Source: Polyangium sp. y55x31 (GTDB lineage Bacteria > Myxococcota_A > Polyangia > Polyangiales > Polyangiaceae). From it: a stretch of 64,000 nucleotides of DNA. The position numbers were made by a program, and so were the translations under genes. Numbering within the stretch: position 1 is the stretch's first letter; each line of letters starts with the position of its first letter. This document shows positions 18,267-30,928 of the stretch, piece by piece. A model generated the notes under the pieces. It searched no databases and was not told the origin of the DNA. It saw only the letters and a program-made list of their open reading frames with translations. The stretch is taken from NCBI RefSeq assembly GCF_029946505.1, contig NZ_JARZHG010000026.1, positions 105,234 through 169,233 of the forward strand, written 5' to 3'.

Positions 18267-19124
18267 TCAGGGCTCTGCGAAGACCTCGTCGATCGTCTTC
18301 GCGTCGAGCAGGCGCAGGATCCACGCGTCGAGCGTGGCGCGCGTGGCTCCCGCGATCCGGGCCTCGGCGTCCGCCGAAATCTCGCCGAAGCGCGCCCGCA
18401 GCAGGGTGCCGAGCGCCTCGCGGCGGCCCTCTTCGCGGCCCGCGTCGCGCGCGCCCTCCTTCAGCCTTTCGAGCTCCGCGTTCCCTTTTCGTTCGAGCGC
18501 GCGCACCACCTCGCGCTCCGCGTTCTGTACGTCGAGCAGCGCGCGCACCGCAATGGGACGCACGAAGCACGGATCCTCGAGCATGCCGTCCAAAAGGAGC
18601 GGCACGAACGCGTGTTTCTCCGGCGACCACTCGCAGACCTCGCGGCGCTTGACGAAGATCGCGAACACCCGGCGAACGCCGCGCTCGGCGAGCTCCTCGG
18701 CCTTCTCGACCACGTCGCGCACGCTCTGCTCGTTTACGATCTCGAACGAGATCTCCTCCAGGAAACGCCGCCCGGTGGCCGGGTCTTGCCCTTCGCGCCG
18801 GATCGACAGGTCGGTCGCGAAGTTCGAGCCCTCGGCGACGCGGGTGAGCAGCTCCGTCGAGGGCCGGTAGCCCGGACGGACGTGCGGGAGGATCAAAAAA
18901 TCCAGGCTCGTCTGCAGGTCCGCGTGGGGCTCGAGCGCCGGCTGCGCGGAGACCTTGCGGCCGCGGATCATCTCGTCCCGCGTCGTCTCGGGCACGACGA
19001 TGTGCTCGTCGACCGGCGGAAAACGTCCCGAGCGGGAGCCTGACGGCGGGAACGACAGCGCCGCGCCGCCGCCGCTGCGAGGCGGCGCGAGGAGGACCAT
19101 CGACCGATCAGGCTTGGGATCCAT
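18267..19124 (-). CDS. Uma2-like PD-(D/E)XK-type protein
   Basis: A 285-residue protein. The centre (about 70-170) resembles Uma2-type putative nucleases: YRPSTELLTRVAEGSNFATD, then EEISFEIVNEQS and a C-terminal strand GVRRVFAIFV, in the usual order of a PD-(D/E)XK-like core. A long charged helix follows, then a C-terminal three-helix unit (LLRARFGEISADAEARI onward) like the DUF4351 tail found on many such proteins. Catalytic Lys is not obvious, so activity is uncertain. These families are often multicopy in myxobacteria and have been linked to mobile elements, without firm function. A TAGGTT hexamer lies 7 bases before the ATG. Confidence 0.65.
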   Translation of the reverse strand: MDPKPDRSMVLLAPPRSGGGAALSFPPSGSRSGRFPPVDEHIVVPETTRDEMIRGRKVSAQPALEPHADLQTSLDFLILPHVRPGYRPSTELLTRVAEGSNFATDLSIRREGQDPATGRRFLEEISFEIVNEQSVRDVVEKAEELAERGVRRVFAIFVKRREVCEWSPEKHAFVPLLLDGMLEDPCFVRPIAVRALLDVQNAEREVVRALERKGNAELERLKEGARDAGREEGRREALGTLLRARFGEISADAEARIAGATRATLDAWILRLLDAKTIDEVFAEP

Positions 19125-19131
19125 GCCCTAC

Positions 19132-19137
19132 AACCTA
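19132..19137 (-). promoter_or_regulatory. Candidate -10 element (TAGGTT), leaderless start
   Basis: On the minus strand TAGGTT is followed by 7 bases and ATG 19124, with no ribosome-binding site. Confidence 0.35.
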
Positions 19138-19220
19138 GCAGACCCGAACCCGCCCCGGGAGCCCAAAAATGCCCTCTTCCCGCTCCGCGGGCAAACCCCT
19201 CGCATCCGGCGAGGATCGGC

Positions 19221-19226
19221 TATAGT
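19221..19226 (+). promoter_or_regulatory. Candidate -10 element (TATAGT), leaderless start
   Basis: TATAGT matches five of six bases of the TATAAT consensus and lies 8 bases before GTG 19235; there is no ribosome-binding site between them. Confidence 0.45.
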
Positions 19227-19234
19227 CCCCCGCC

Positions 19235-20839
19235 GTGGACGCGCGCCGAACGCCCCCGAACGAGGTGCCGCGAGCGCGCTTCGTCGCGTTCGCGCTTTCG
19301 CTCGTCGTGTTCGTCGCGTGCGGCGCGCCCGACGAGCCGCCGGGCCGCACTGTCGAGGGGCCGGATCCGGCCGTGCCCGCGGCGCCTTTCGCCTCGGGAG
19401 GCTCGCTCCCGCTCCCGCCCGAGCCCTCGGCCGTGAGCGAGCCCGAGCCCGAGGGCCCCGCGCCGGCGGACCTCGAGCCGGGCCAGGGCCACGAGCTCGC
19501 CAGCATCGCGATGCGCAACTTCGTGTACATCGCGCCCGATTACCAGTCCACGCGGCTCGGGTACCTGCGCGCGGGCGCGATCGTCCCGCGCGCCGCCGAG
19601 CCCGCCGGTTTCAAGCGGTGCAAGGGCGGCTTTTATCGGATCCACCCGCGCGGCTACGTCTGCGTGGGCACGGGCGCGACGCTCGACACGAAGCACCCGG
19701 TCGCCCTCGCGGCTGTCCGCGGCCCGCGCCGTGGCGAGCCTTTCCCGTACCATTACGTCGTTTCGCGCAGCCCCCCGCCTCACCTCTACGTCCACCTCCC
19801 CACGCCCCAGGAGCAACACACCGTCGAGGGCCGCCCCCTCGGCGCTCGGGGCATGAACGACTGGATCGTGCAGGAGATTGGCAGGACGATCGGCGATGCC
19901 GATCCGATCTCCCCCTTCCTCGAATCCGGCCGCGACTTGCCGAAGCCCGCGGGCGCCGAGGAGAAGGTCCGCTTCCACGCGCACCGCGGCCGCGCCAAGG
20001 CGCGCTCGGCCTTCGGGCTGATGGCCACCTTCGACTGGACGGGCCGCCGTTTCGGCCTCACGACCGAGCTCGATCTCGTCCCGATCGATCGCACGCGGCC
20101 CGCGCATCTCTCCGAGCTGCGTGGCGTCGTCTTCAAGGCTCCGGGGATGCCGGCGTTCGTCATGCACCAGGGCCTGCGCGCGCTCCGGCCCGATGAAGAA
20201 GGCAAGCTCCGGCCCGCGGAGTACGTCCCTTTCCGCAGCGGCTGGGTGCTCACGGGGCGCGCGTCGAGCGGCGGCGCGCACCGCGTCGAGGGAAAACCGG
20301 GCGAGGCGCTCGCGGCGTACGTCGAGACCACCGAGGGCGTATGGCTCGCGGCGAGCAGCTTGCGGATCGGCCGGCTCGGGCAGGATCTCTGGGGGCATGC
20401 CAAGCGCGGCAAGCGCTGGATCGACATCTCGATCGAGCTGCAGATGCTCGTCGCCTACGAGGGCACGAACCCCGTGTTCGCCACGCTCGTCTCCACGGGC
20501 CGAGGCGGGCTCTCGGATCCGGAGACCACGGGCGCCACGGTCCAGGGCACGTTTTTCGTGCAATCGAAGCACGTCACGGCGACGATGGACGGTGATCCGG
20601 CGAGCGAGGCCGCGTTCGAGCTGCACGACGTGCCTTACGTCCAGTACTTCCACCAGAACTACGCCATCCACGGCGCTTACTGGCACGACGAATTCGGCAA
20701 GGCGCGCAGCAACGGCTGCGTGAACGTCTCGCCCGCGGACGCCGCCTGGCTCTTCGACTTCACCGATCCGCCCGTCCCGGCCGCCTGGCACGGCGCCATG
20801 ACGCCCGCCGGCGGCACGCTCGTGTACGTCCACCCCTGA
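19235..20839 (+). CDS. L,D-transpeptidase (YkuD) lipoprotein
   Basis: A 534-residue protein with a lipobox near FVAC (Cys29). An SH3-like region lies at about 85-150. The C-terminal catalytic domain (about 375-530) has the YkuD signature: His in IHGAYWHDEFG near 478 and S-N-G-C-V-N with the nucleophile Cys near 494. L,D-transpeptidases form 3-3 crosslinks in peptidoglycan or attach proteins to it, and work in the periplasm. The GTG start is supported by a -10-like TATAGT 8 bases upstream. A hairpin right after the stop probably ends the transcript, so it is likely monocistronic. Confidence 0.85.
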   Translation: MDARRTPPNEVPRARFVAFALSLVVFVACGAPDEPPGRTVEGPDPAVPAAPFASGGSLPLPPEPSAVSEPEPEGPAPADLEPGQGHELASIAMRNFVYIAPDYQSTRLGYLRAGAIVPRAAEPAGFKRCKGGFYRIHPRGYVCVGTGATLDTKHPVALAAVRGPRRGEPFPYHYVVSRSPPPHLYVHLPTPQEQHTVEGRPLGARGMNDWIVQEIGRTIGDADPISPFLESGRDLPKPAGAEEKVRFHAHRGRAKARSAFGLMATFDWTGRRFGLTTELDLVPIDRTRPAHLSELRGVVFKAPGMPAFVMHQGLRALRPDEEGKLRPAEYVPFRSGWVLTGRASSGGAHRVEGKPGEALAAYVETTEGVWLAASSLRIGRLGQDLWGHAKRGKRWIDISIELQMLVAYEGTNPVFATLVSTGRGGLSDPETTGATVQGTFFVQSKHVTATMDGDPASEAAFELHDVPYVQYFHQNYAIHGAYWHDEFGKARSNGCVNVSPADAAWLFDFTDPPVPAAWHGAMTPAGGTLVYVHP

Positions 20840-20842
20840 AGA

Positions 20843-20864
20843 CGTGCTCTTCCCGGAGAGCACG
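20843..20864 (+). terminator. Hairpin terminator after the L,D-transpeptidase
   Basis: An 8-bp perfect stem CGTGCTCT/AGAGCACG with loop TCCCGG is followed by ATTTGT. The T-run is short, but the position 3 bases after the stop codon fits a terminator. Confidence 0.6.
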
Positions 20865-20962
20865 ATTTGTACCCGAGCTTTCCTCTTGCTCCTTCTTCCC
20901 GGCATGAGTTAGATCTTCGAGATTTCGTGTCTCGTTTCATCATTACGGAAAGGACGAAGGTC

Positions 20963-24217
<3,255 letters not shown>

Positions 24218-24230
24218 TTCAGGGCACCTC

Positions 24231-24258
24231 GAGGGCGCCGATGTCCACCGGCGCCCTC
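24231..24258. terminator. Bidirectional hairpin between convergent genes
   Basis: A perfect 10-bp stem GAGGGCGCCG/CGGCGCCCTC with an 8-base loop lies between the stop of the propeller lipoprotein and that of the VIT/vWA lipoprotein. There is no strong T-run on either side; a shared terminator is the simplest reading. Confidence 0.5.
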
Positions 24259-24301
24259 ACGCACTTCCCGCCGAAATCACGCACGAACGAATTCGCGAAG
24301 G

Positions 24302-27300
24302 TCAGGGCCCCGCCATTTCCAGTGTCGGCTTGGGCTTCTGGCCTGGCTTCGCCTTGCGGACGATCTCGACGAGATCGTGTTTTTGCTTGCCGTATTCGAG
24401 CGTGATGACCTTTTCGGTCGCCTTCTGCGCGCTCGTGCCGAAGTCCTCGAACACGATCACCTGTACCTTCGTGCGCGTCGAGGCGCGGTTCCGGTCCGAC
24501 GCGAAGTAATGGGCCTGCACCTTGTACTTGCCGTCCGTCGCGTTTTTCAGGACGTACATCTCCGGGCCGTAGCCCTGCGTGACGTCCATCGTGAGCTGGC
24601 CGCCGATCTGCGTCTGGCGGTTGCCGAAGTAGCAGACGTCGCCGTTCGGCTCGGTCACGTGCAGGTCGATGTCGGTCGCGTCCGTGTTCCAGGTGATCAT
24701 CACGACGAGGTCGGCGCTCTGGAGCTGGGTCTCGCGGGCCACCTGGGGCAGGCGGCCTTTGACGTATTCCGGCACGCTCGTCTTGAGCTCGCCGCGCGCC
24801 GCGCGCTGGAGCAGGTCGAAGTATTCGAGCGCGAGGATCTTGCGGAACTCGCCGAACCGCACTTCCCATTGCCCCGCGAGCCCGACCTCGAAATACGCCA
24901 TCGCGAGGTCCGTGCGGCCGAGCCGCGTGAGCGTCTGCGCCATGGCGCGGTACGTCTGCGGCTCGTAGGGGCGCGCGACGGAGACGCGGCGGAAGAGGTG
25001 GAACGCGTCCGCGGGCAGGCCGAAGCTCATCGCCGTGACGCCGATGTCGCGCGCGAGCACGGCGTCGCCGGGGTTTTCCTCGACGAGCGAGCTCAGCGCT
25101 TTGAGCGCGTCCGCGGGCCCGAGCGAGGCGCGCCGGCGCTCGGCCTCGGCCGTCATGCGATCGTAATCGAGCTTGTGCGCGGCGAGGTCGGCGAGCACGG
25201 GGGCGGGGATCGACTTCCGGTCGCGCGATTTCACGGCGAGCGGTGCCGCGTCGACGCGGAAGCTCTCCTCGGGCATCTGGTTGAGCGCTTGGCGGAACGA
25301 CGAGTGCACGGTGAGGGCCACGCCGGGCGTCGTGGGCAAACCGTCGATCCAGCGCAGGAACGTGGCCTTGGGGTTGCCGAGCGCGGAGGCCGAGAGGGCC
25401 AGCGTGTCCTCGACGACGCGCGAGGCCGCCGCCGATTTGATGCTGCGCGCGAAATCCTCGGGCACGATGCCGAAGCGCTGGTAATCGGCCTCGGACTCCA
25501 GCATGAGCAGCGACGAGGTCTTGCCGGGGACGCGGAAGTGGATCGAATACGCCTTCGCCATCGTCTCGGTGGCCGGGGCGAGCTCCTCGATCTGCGCGAC
25601 CGCGATCTGGCCATACCCGCGAATCGCGAGCGGCGAGGGGATCGCCTGGCCGAGCGGGGCTTTTACGACCTGCGTGCCGCCGCCGGATTCGAGGGTGAGC
25701 TCGACGGCGGCGTCCTTGTCGGGCGTGCCGCGGCCGGCGACGCGGAGGGTTTGGCCGGGAAAGACGAAGCGAGGACGGCCGGCGAAGAGGACGTCGCTGC
25801 CGCCGGAGACGCGCGCCGAGACCAGGCGGAAGGGGCGGCTCTTGTGCGCCGTCGAGGCCTTCTGGACCTCGGCGTCGCCCGTGACCGAGAAGAGCGCGCC
25901 GCCCGTCTCGCGCGTGAGCAGCGTGAGCGCGTCGACGTCCGTGCCCGCGAGGCCCGTCTGGTAGGCGTAAATCGAGCGGACCGGGGTCTTCTGCAGGCGC
26001 TTCGTGATCATCTGCGCGTCGGGCTCGCCCCAGGTCGCGGCGCCGTCGCTGAGGAGGAAGACGTCGAATTGCGGGGCGCCCGCTGCGGCCTGTGCCCGGC
26101 CGAGCGCGGCGCCGAGATCGGTCGCGCCTTCGAGCACGAGGCCCTCGGCGAAAGACCGGAGCTCGCGGCGCGAGGCGGCGTCGTTCGTGACGAAGCGCGG
26201 CTTCCAGAAGGTCTGCTCGATGTTGAAAAAGAGGACGTTGTATTGCTTGATCGTGTCCTCGTTGTTCGCGAGGACCGCGTCGAGGAGCTTGAGCCAGACG
26301 TTGAAACGATCGGGGTTCGACGAGAGCGAGGTGTCGACGAGGAAGAGCGCATTCTCCTCGCCCTTCGCCGCCGCCGCCGCGGGGAACTGCGGCGCGATGT
26401 CGGCCGCGAAATAAGGCCCCGTCGCGGCGTCCGTGGCGACGACGTGCGCCGCGCCCGGCTTCTTGATGCGGACCGTGACGGTTTTTCCGGACGGATCGTC
26501 GAAGCGATAGAAACGTTTGTCCGGGCCGGAGAAGGCCGGCGCGGCCGGCGTGACGTCCACGGACGCGCCTTGCGGGGCCGCGACGGCGAAATCGATCGCC
26601 TTGCTGCCGACGTTCTCCGGCAGATCGAAGCTGTATTCGAGGTCCTCGCCGATCCGGGTGAGCGGCACGTCGTAGCCGAGGACGATGCGGTGGGGTTTGC
26701 CCCCGACGAGCGGGAAGACGCGCGTATTGAAGACGTTCGGCCCGGCCCATTCGAGCAGCGCCGGATCCACGTTGCGGCGCACGGTCTGCGTGTAGGCGAG
26801 CGCGGCCTTCTCCTTCGGCACCATGCGCGCCTCCTTCACGCCTTGCCACGCAGATTGCCGCGCGATTCGGATCTCGGCCGGCTCGCCGCCCATGCCGCGG
26901 GCGCGTTCCGCCGGGAAAAACGCCGGCATGGCGTCCCCCGCGATGGCCATCGCGTCCTGCCCGAACGCGAAATAATACGGCGACGCGCCCACGGGCAGGC
27001 GCAGCTTGAGCGTGCCTTCGTACGTCTGGGGGCGGTCGTTCTTGACCACGATGTCGAGCACGACGCGGGCCATGAACCCGTCGATCTGGACCTTCGCCTG
27101 CACGCTGCGCACGGGCAGCGCCTCGCGATCGCCGATCTCCACGCGCACCGCGTGGGCTCCGCTCTGCGCGCGCTTCCACGTCGTCGCCTCGTCCGATCCT
27201 GCGACGGCCTTGGGCTTGCCCTCGGCGGGCCCTTTCTTGTCGGGCTTGGTTTCGACCGCCGAGCGCGGCGCTCCCCCGGCGACCGGCGCTTGCGGCGGCG

Positions 27301-27592
27301 CGGAGGTGGGCGTGGGCATCGGCGCCGCGGCGCCGGGCGCCATCGGTGCGGGCGCTGCCGGCGGCGGAGACGGCTCCACGGGTTTTGCTTCGTCGACGTA
27401 GTATCTCGAATCGGCTGTGGACTCCGATTCCATCGCTTCGGCGGGCGCGGGCGCGGCCGCGGCCTCCCCGGCGCTCGCGGGCGCTTCCGCCATCGAGGGA
27501 GGGGCCGAGCTGCCGCCGCAGCCGCCCGCGCTCGTAGAGAGCGTCGAGAACAGCGCGAGGAGGACGAGGAAGGCACGCGCACGTGAGGTCAT
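24302..27592 (-). CDS. VIT-vWA-DUF2135 lipoprotein with TPR-like region
   Basis: A 1096-residue exported protein with a signal peptide ending near Cys25 and an Ala/Pro-rich linker of about 110 residues. A VIT domain (about 135-260) precedes a vWA domain (about 405-600) with a MIDAS-like DTSLS near 417. A helical, probably TPR-like stretch (about 830-940) follows. The C-terminal DUF2135 domain (about 955-1085) shows TWNTDATDIDLHV and GGQLTMDVTQGYGPE. VIT-vWA proteins include inter-alpha-trypsin-inhibitor-like adhesins, and DUF2135 occurs in other exported proteins such as YfaP. An extracellular binding role is likely. The ATG was chosen at the signal peptide; TATGCT lies 6 bases upstream. Confidence 0.8.
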   Translation of the reverse strand: MTSRARAFLVLLALFSTLSTSAGGCGGSSAPPSMAEAPASAGEAAAAPAPAEAMESESTADSRYYVDEAKPVEPSPPPAAPAPMAPGAAAPMPTPTSAPPQAPVAGGAPRSAVETKPDKKGPAEGKPKAVAGSDEATTWKRAQSGAHAVRVEIGDREALPVRSVQAKVQIDGFMARVVLDIVVKNDRPQTYEGTLKLRLPVGASPYYFAFGQDAMAIAGDAMPAFFPAERARGMGGEPAEIRIARQSAWQGVKEARMVPKEKAALAYTQTVRRNVDPALLEWAGPNVFNTRVFPLVGGKPHRIVLGYDVPLTRIGEDLEYSFDLPENVGSKAIDFAVAAPQGASVDVTPAAPAFSGPDKRFYRFDDPSGKTVTVRIKKPGAAHVVATDAATGPYFAADIAPQFPAAAAAKGEENALFLVDTSLSSNPDRFNVWLKLLDAVLANNEDTIKQYNVLFFNIEQTFWKPRFVTNDAASRRELRSFAEGLVLEGATDLGAALGRAQAAAGAPQFDVFLLSDGAATWGEPDAQMITKRLQKTPVRSIYAYQTGLAGTDVDALTLLTRETGGALFSVTGDAEVQKASTAHKSRPFRLVSARVSGGSDVLFAGRPRFVFPGQTLRVAGRGTPDKDAAVELTLESGGGTQVVKAPLGQAIPSPLAIRGYGQIAVAQIEELAPATETMAKAYSIHFRVPGKTSSLLMLESEADYQRFGIVPEDFARSIKSAAASRVVEDTLALSASALGNPKATFLRWIDGLPTTPGVALTVHSSFRQALNQMPEESFRVDAAPLAVKSRDRKSIPAPVLADLAAHKLDYDRMTAEAERRRASLGPADALKALSSLVEENPGDAVLARDIGVTAMSFGLPADAFHLFRRVSVARPYEPQTYRAMAQTLTRLGRTDLAMAYFEVGLAGQWEVRFGEFRKILALEYFDLLQRAARGELKTSVPEYVKGRLPQVARETQLQSADLVVMITWNTDATDIDLHVTEPNGDVCYFGNRQTQIGGQLTMDVTQGYGPEMYVLKNATDGKYKVQAHYFASDRNRASTRTKVQVIVFEDFGTSAQKATEKVITLEYGKQKHDLVEIVRKAKPGQKPKPTLEMAGP

Positions 27593-27598
27593 GGCCCG

Positions 27599-27604
27599 AG
27601 CATA
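27599..27604 (-). promoter_or_regulatory. Candidate -10 element (TATGCT), leaderless start
   Basis: On the minus strand TATGCT is followed by 6 bases and ATG 27592, with no ribosome-binding site. Confidence 0.45.
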
Positions 27605-27660
27605 ACGGAGATGCACGCCGGGACTTACAGGAAGATCGACCGATCGCGCCGCGCATGACA

Positions 27661-27666
27661 TATCCT
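27661..27666 (+). promoter_or_regulatory. Candidate -10 element (TATCCT) for the PARG-like gene
   Basis: TATCCT lies 35 bases before ATG 27702, leaving room for a short leader that contains GGAGGG. The ATG at 27673 directly after it is out of frame. Confidence 0.35.
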
Positions 27667-27701
27667 CGCGGCATGACTCGGTTTTGCGTTTCGGAGGGAA
27701 C

Positions 27702-28526
27702 ATGAAGCTCGCGAGCATCGCGACCGAGACCCTCGACATCGTGTCCCGCGGCGAATACGAGAGCGCGGGGGGGCAGCGCGTCCACATCGGACGTCTCGTC
27801 GAGGCAGCCGCAGCGGGCACCGTGCTCTACAAACCGGGCGACCTCGCGCACGCCGAGCCACGCGAGCGGCGCCCCGGATCGATCCGCCTGGAAGTGACGG
27901 ACGAGACGACCGCGGCCGCGGGGCGCAGGCTCTGCCGCGAGGGCGAGGCGCGTATCGCCGCGCTGAACTTCGCCTCCGCGAAAAACCCTGGCGGCGGTTT
28001 TCTCGGCGGCGCGAAAGCCCAGGAGGAGGACCTCGCGCGGTGTTCGGCGCTTTATACCTGCCTCGTCCGGCAGCCGCGGTATTACGAGGCAAACCGGGCG
28101 ACGGCGTCGATGATTTACACCGATCACCTGATCTACTCGCCCGACGTGCCGTTTTTCCGGGACGACCGGCTCGCGCTCCTCGACGAGCCCTTCACGTTGT
28201 CGATCGTGACGGCCCCGGCGCCGAACGCGGGCGAGGCGCTTCGCCGCGACAAGAAGGCAGGCGCCGCGATCCGGGAGGCGCTCGAGCGGCGCGCGGCGTA
28301 CGTGCTCGCGGCCATGGCGCTCCACGGCCACCGCACGCTCGTGCTCGGCGCGTGGGGTTGCGGCGTGTTCCGCAACGACCCGCGCGAGGTCGCGGACGTC
28401 CTGGCGAACTGGCTCGGGCATCCACGCTTCGCGGGCGCCTTCGATCGTGTGGTCTTCGGGATCTACGATCGCAGCGCGGCGCGCGCGACCTTGCGCGCGT
28501 TCGAGGAGCGGATGGCGAACCCGTGA
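27702..28526 (+). CDS. PARG-like macrodomain hydrolase (TIGR02452/DUF2263)
   Basis: A 274-residue protein with the bacterial-type poly(ADP-ribose) glycohydrolase signature: NFASAKNPGGGFLGGAKAQE continuing into ED at about 88-110, that is, the GGG loop followed by the catalytic QEE. Further family marks are YTDHLIYSPDVPFFRD and LGAWGCGVFRNDP. These enzymes remove ADP-ribose from proteins or nucleic acids in the cytoplasm. ATG 27702 has GGAGGG just upstream; an in-frame TTG six codons earlier is unlikely. The same-strand run that follows (gaps of 50, 42 and -4 bases) leads into the Hen1/Pnkp RNA repair genes. Confidence 0.85.
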   Translation: MKLASIATETLDIVSRGEYESAGGQRVHIGRLVEAAAAGTVLYKPGDLAHAEPRERRPGSIRLEVTDETTAAAGRRLCREGEARIAALNFASAKNPGGGFLGGAKAQEEDLARCSALYTCLVRQPRYYEANRATASMIYTDHLIYSPDVPFFRDDRLALLDEPFTLSIVTAPAPNAGEALRRDKKAGAAIREALERRAAYVLAAMALHGHRTLVLGAWGCGVFRNDPREVADVLANWLGHPRFAGAFDRVVFGIYDRSAARATLRAFEERMANP

Positions 28527-28576
28527 TCGGCCTCTTGTGCCCGGACGCGCTTCCCGGCACGATCGGCCGAACGCCC

Positions 28577-30886
28577 ATGGCTTCGACCGTTCGCCCTCGT
28601 CGCTCCGCTCGGTCCGCGCTCCTCGCCGCGGCGTTCGGGCTCGCCTCGTTCGCGGCGCTCGGGTCCGCCGGCGCGCAGACGTTTCCCCCGGACGCCGCGT
28701 GGAAGCCGTTGCTTCGGGGCGGCACGCCGGTCGCGGATCCCGCGGGGGACGCGGCTTCGGGGCGCGACGTCGTCGGCGTCTCCACGCCGGCCGGCGCCGC
28801 GGCGTACTTCGCGGGCGACGCCGATTTCGTCTACTTCCGCCTGCGCATCAACGACGCGGTCCTTCAGGTCGCGCCCGCGGATTTCCGCTCGTTCGGGTGG
28901 GCCTGTCTCATCGACACCGACGGCAACCTCGCGAGCCACGAGCTCTCCGTGGGCGTCGACGGGAACCCCGACCTCGTCGAGCTCCGGCAGAACACGATCC
29001 CGCTCGGCAACGGCTCGCCGGCCGACGCCACCGAGCTGCTCCTGCAGAGCCACCCGACGTCGACCCACGCGCGCTCGGTCGTGGCCGCCACGATGACCAG
29101 CGGAAACGCCGACGCGTTCCTCGATTGGGCCATCGGCCGCGTGGAGCTCGGGATCGGGCCGCTCACGCCGTTCCGGCTCGTCTGCGGCTCCTCGAACAAC
29201 GCGCAGAGCCTCACGGCCGACCTGATCTCGGACACGGGCGCCCTCACGCTCGGCGGCCTCGCGACGGACCCGATCGCCTGCGACGGCGCGACGTGCATTT
29301 ACGCCTGCCCCGGCCTCGGCCAGCCCTGCACCGTGGGCATCGGGGCCTGCATCGCGAGCGGCACGATCCAGTGCAGTGGGCAAACCCCGTACTGCGATGC
29401 GTTCCCGGACGAACCCGGCATCGAGACGTGTAATGCCGTCGACGACGATTGTGATGGAGAGGTCGACGAGGATTTTGGTCTCGGCGTGCCTTGCGACGTG
29501 GGCATCGGCGCGTGCGCCGCGTCGGGCGTCATCGTGTGCACCGGCGACGAGCTTTCGAGCGAGTGCAGCGCTCAGCCCGACGAACCCGGCATCGAGACGT
29601 GTAATGCCGTCGACGACGATTGCGACGGCGAGGTGGACGAGGATTTTGGTCTCGGGGTGCCTTGCGACGTGGGCATCGGCGCGTGCGCGGCGTCGGGCGT
29701 CATCGTGTGCACCGCCGACGAGCTTTCGAGCGCGTGCAGCGTCGAGCCGGGCGACCCCGCGGCCGAGATGTGCAATGGCATCGACGACGATTGCGACGGC
29801 GCCGTGGACGACGGGCTCGGGCTCGGCGATCCGTGCACGGTGGGCCTGGGCGCATGCCTCGCGACGGGCGTGATCGTTTGCGACGCGCTCTTCGCTGCGA
29901 CGTGCAACGTGATGCCGGGTTCGCCCTCGAACGAGACGTGCAACGGCGTGGACGACGACTGCAACGGCGTGGCGGACGAGGGCTGCGCGGACACGGACGG
30001 TGATGGCCTGAGCGACGCGGAAGAGTCCATGCTCGGCACGGATCCGGCCGACGCGGACACGGACGACGACGGCGTGCCCGACGGCGCCGAGCCGTCGAAG
30101 GACGCGGACACGGACGGCGACGGGCTCATCAATGCGCTCGATCCGGACAGCGACGGCGACGGTTTGTCGGACGGCACCGAGATGGGCTACGGCTGCGACG
30201 ATCCCGCGACGAACCCCGCCTCGATGAGCTGCGTGCCCGACGGCGATCTCGGGGCCACGACGACGGATCCGACGAAGGCCGACACCGACGGCGGCGGCAA
30301 ACCGGACGGGCTCGAAGATGCGGATCACGACGGCGTCGTCGATCCCGGCGAGACGAACCCGAACGATCCGGCGGACGACGCGTTCGAATGTTTCAAGGAC
30401 GCCGATTGCGGCAATCCCGTGAGCGGATCGGTCTGCGAGGCGGGGGCTTGCGTGCCGGGCTGCCGCGGCGTGGGGGGCAATGGTTGTCCTCATGGCGAGG
30501 TGTGCTCGTCCTCGGACGGCGCGCGCGGCGTTTGCGCGCCCGGGCCGAACGAGTGCACGAAGGACGCCGATTGCGGCGCGCCGGACAGCGGGCGCGTCTG
30601 CGACATCCCGGCGCGCGTCTGCCAGGCGGGCTGCCGCGGCGCGGCGGGCAACGGTTGCCCCGCGGGATCGTTCTGCACCTCGGAGACTTCGACGAACGGC
30701 GTCTGCGAGCCCGTGCCGGTCGTGGGTTTCGAGGGCAACGGCGTGTTCTGCGAGGCCGCGGGGGCGGGGCGAGGACGCAGGACGAGCGGCGGCGTGCCGT
30801 TTGTGCTGGTGCTCGGGCTCTCGGCGTGCGTCGCGAGGCGCCTCGCCCGGGAAAAACGGAGCCCGCGCGGCAAGATCCAGGGGTGA
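28577..30886 (+). CDS. MopE-like metal-binding repeat surface protein with TSP3 repeats
   Basis: A 769-residue exported protein (signal peptide 1-33). After an N-terminal beta domain come four copies of the putative metal-binding motif C-N-x-V/I-D-D-D-C-D/N-G-x-V/A-D-E. Two are nearly identical 57-residue units (278-334 and 335-391). A calcium-type thrombospondin-3 region follows (about 462-545, repeated DTDGDGLxD), then Cys-rich repeats. The end (GVFC, helix VPFVLVLGLSAC, then Arg/Lys) resembles a MYXO-CTERM-type sorting tail, suggesting outer-surface anchoring. A GTG at 28523 overlapping the previous stop is an alternative start, but the signal peptide begins at ATG 28577. Confidence 0.8.
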   Translation: MASTVRPRRSARSALLAAAFGLASFAALGSAGAQTFPPDAAWKPLLRGGTPVADPAGDAASGRDVVGVSTPAGAAAYFAGDADFVYFRLRINDAVLQVAPADFRSFGWACLIDTDGNLASHELSVGVDGNPDLVELRQNTIPLGNGSPADATELLLQSHPTSTHARSVVAATMTSGNADAFLDWAIGRVELGIGPLTPFRLVCGSSNNAQSLTADLISDTGALTLGGLATDPIACDGATCIYACPGLGQPCTVGIGACIASGTIQCSGQTPYCDAFPDEPGIETCNAVDDDCDGEVDEDFGLGVPCDVGIGACAASGVIVCTGDELSSECSAQPDEPGIETCNAVDDDCDGEVDEDFGLGVPCDVGIGACAASGVIVCTADELSSACSVEPGDPAAEMCNGIDDDCDGAVDDGLGLGDPCTVGLGACLATGVIVCDALFAATCNVMPGSPSNETCNGVDDDCNGVADEGCADTDGDGLSDAEESMLGTDPADADTDDDGVPDGAEPSKDADTDGDGLINALDPDSDGDGLSDGTEMGYGCDDPATNPASMSCVPDGDLGATTTDPTKADTDGGGKPDGLEDADHDGVVDPGETNPNDPADDAFECFKDADCGNPVSGSVCEAGACVPGCRGVGGNGCPHGEVCSSSDGARGVCAPGPNECTKDADCGAPDSGRVCDIPARVCQAGCRGAAGNGCPAGSFCTSETSTNGVCEPVPVVGFEGNGVFCEAAGAGRGRRTSGGVPFVLVLGLSACVARRLAREKRSPRGKIQG
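29408..29749 (+). repeat. Two near-identical 171-bp tandem units
   Basis: Units 29408-29578 and 29579-29749 differ at only a few bases and encode 57 residues each, ending near CSAQP and CSVEP. Flanking MopE-type units are clearly more diverged, so this pair looks like a recent duplication. Confidence 0.9.
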
Positions 30887-30928
30887 CCCCGGCGCCGGGC
30901 TTTGATAGCCTCCGCCGACGGTCTTCGC

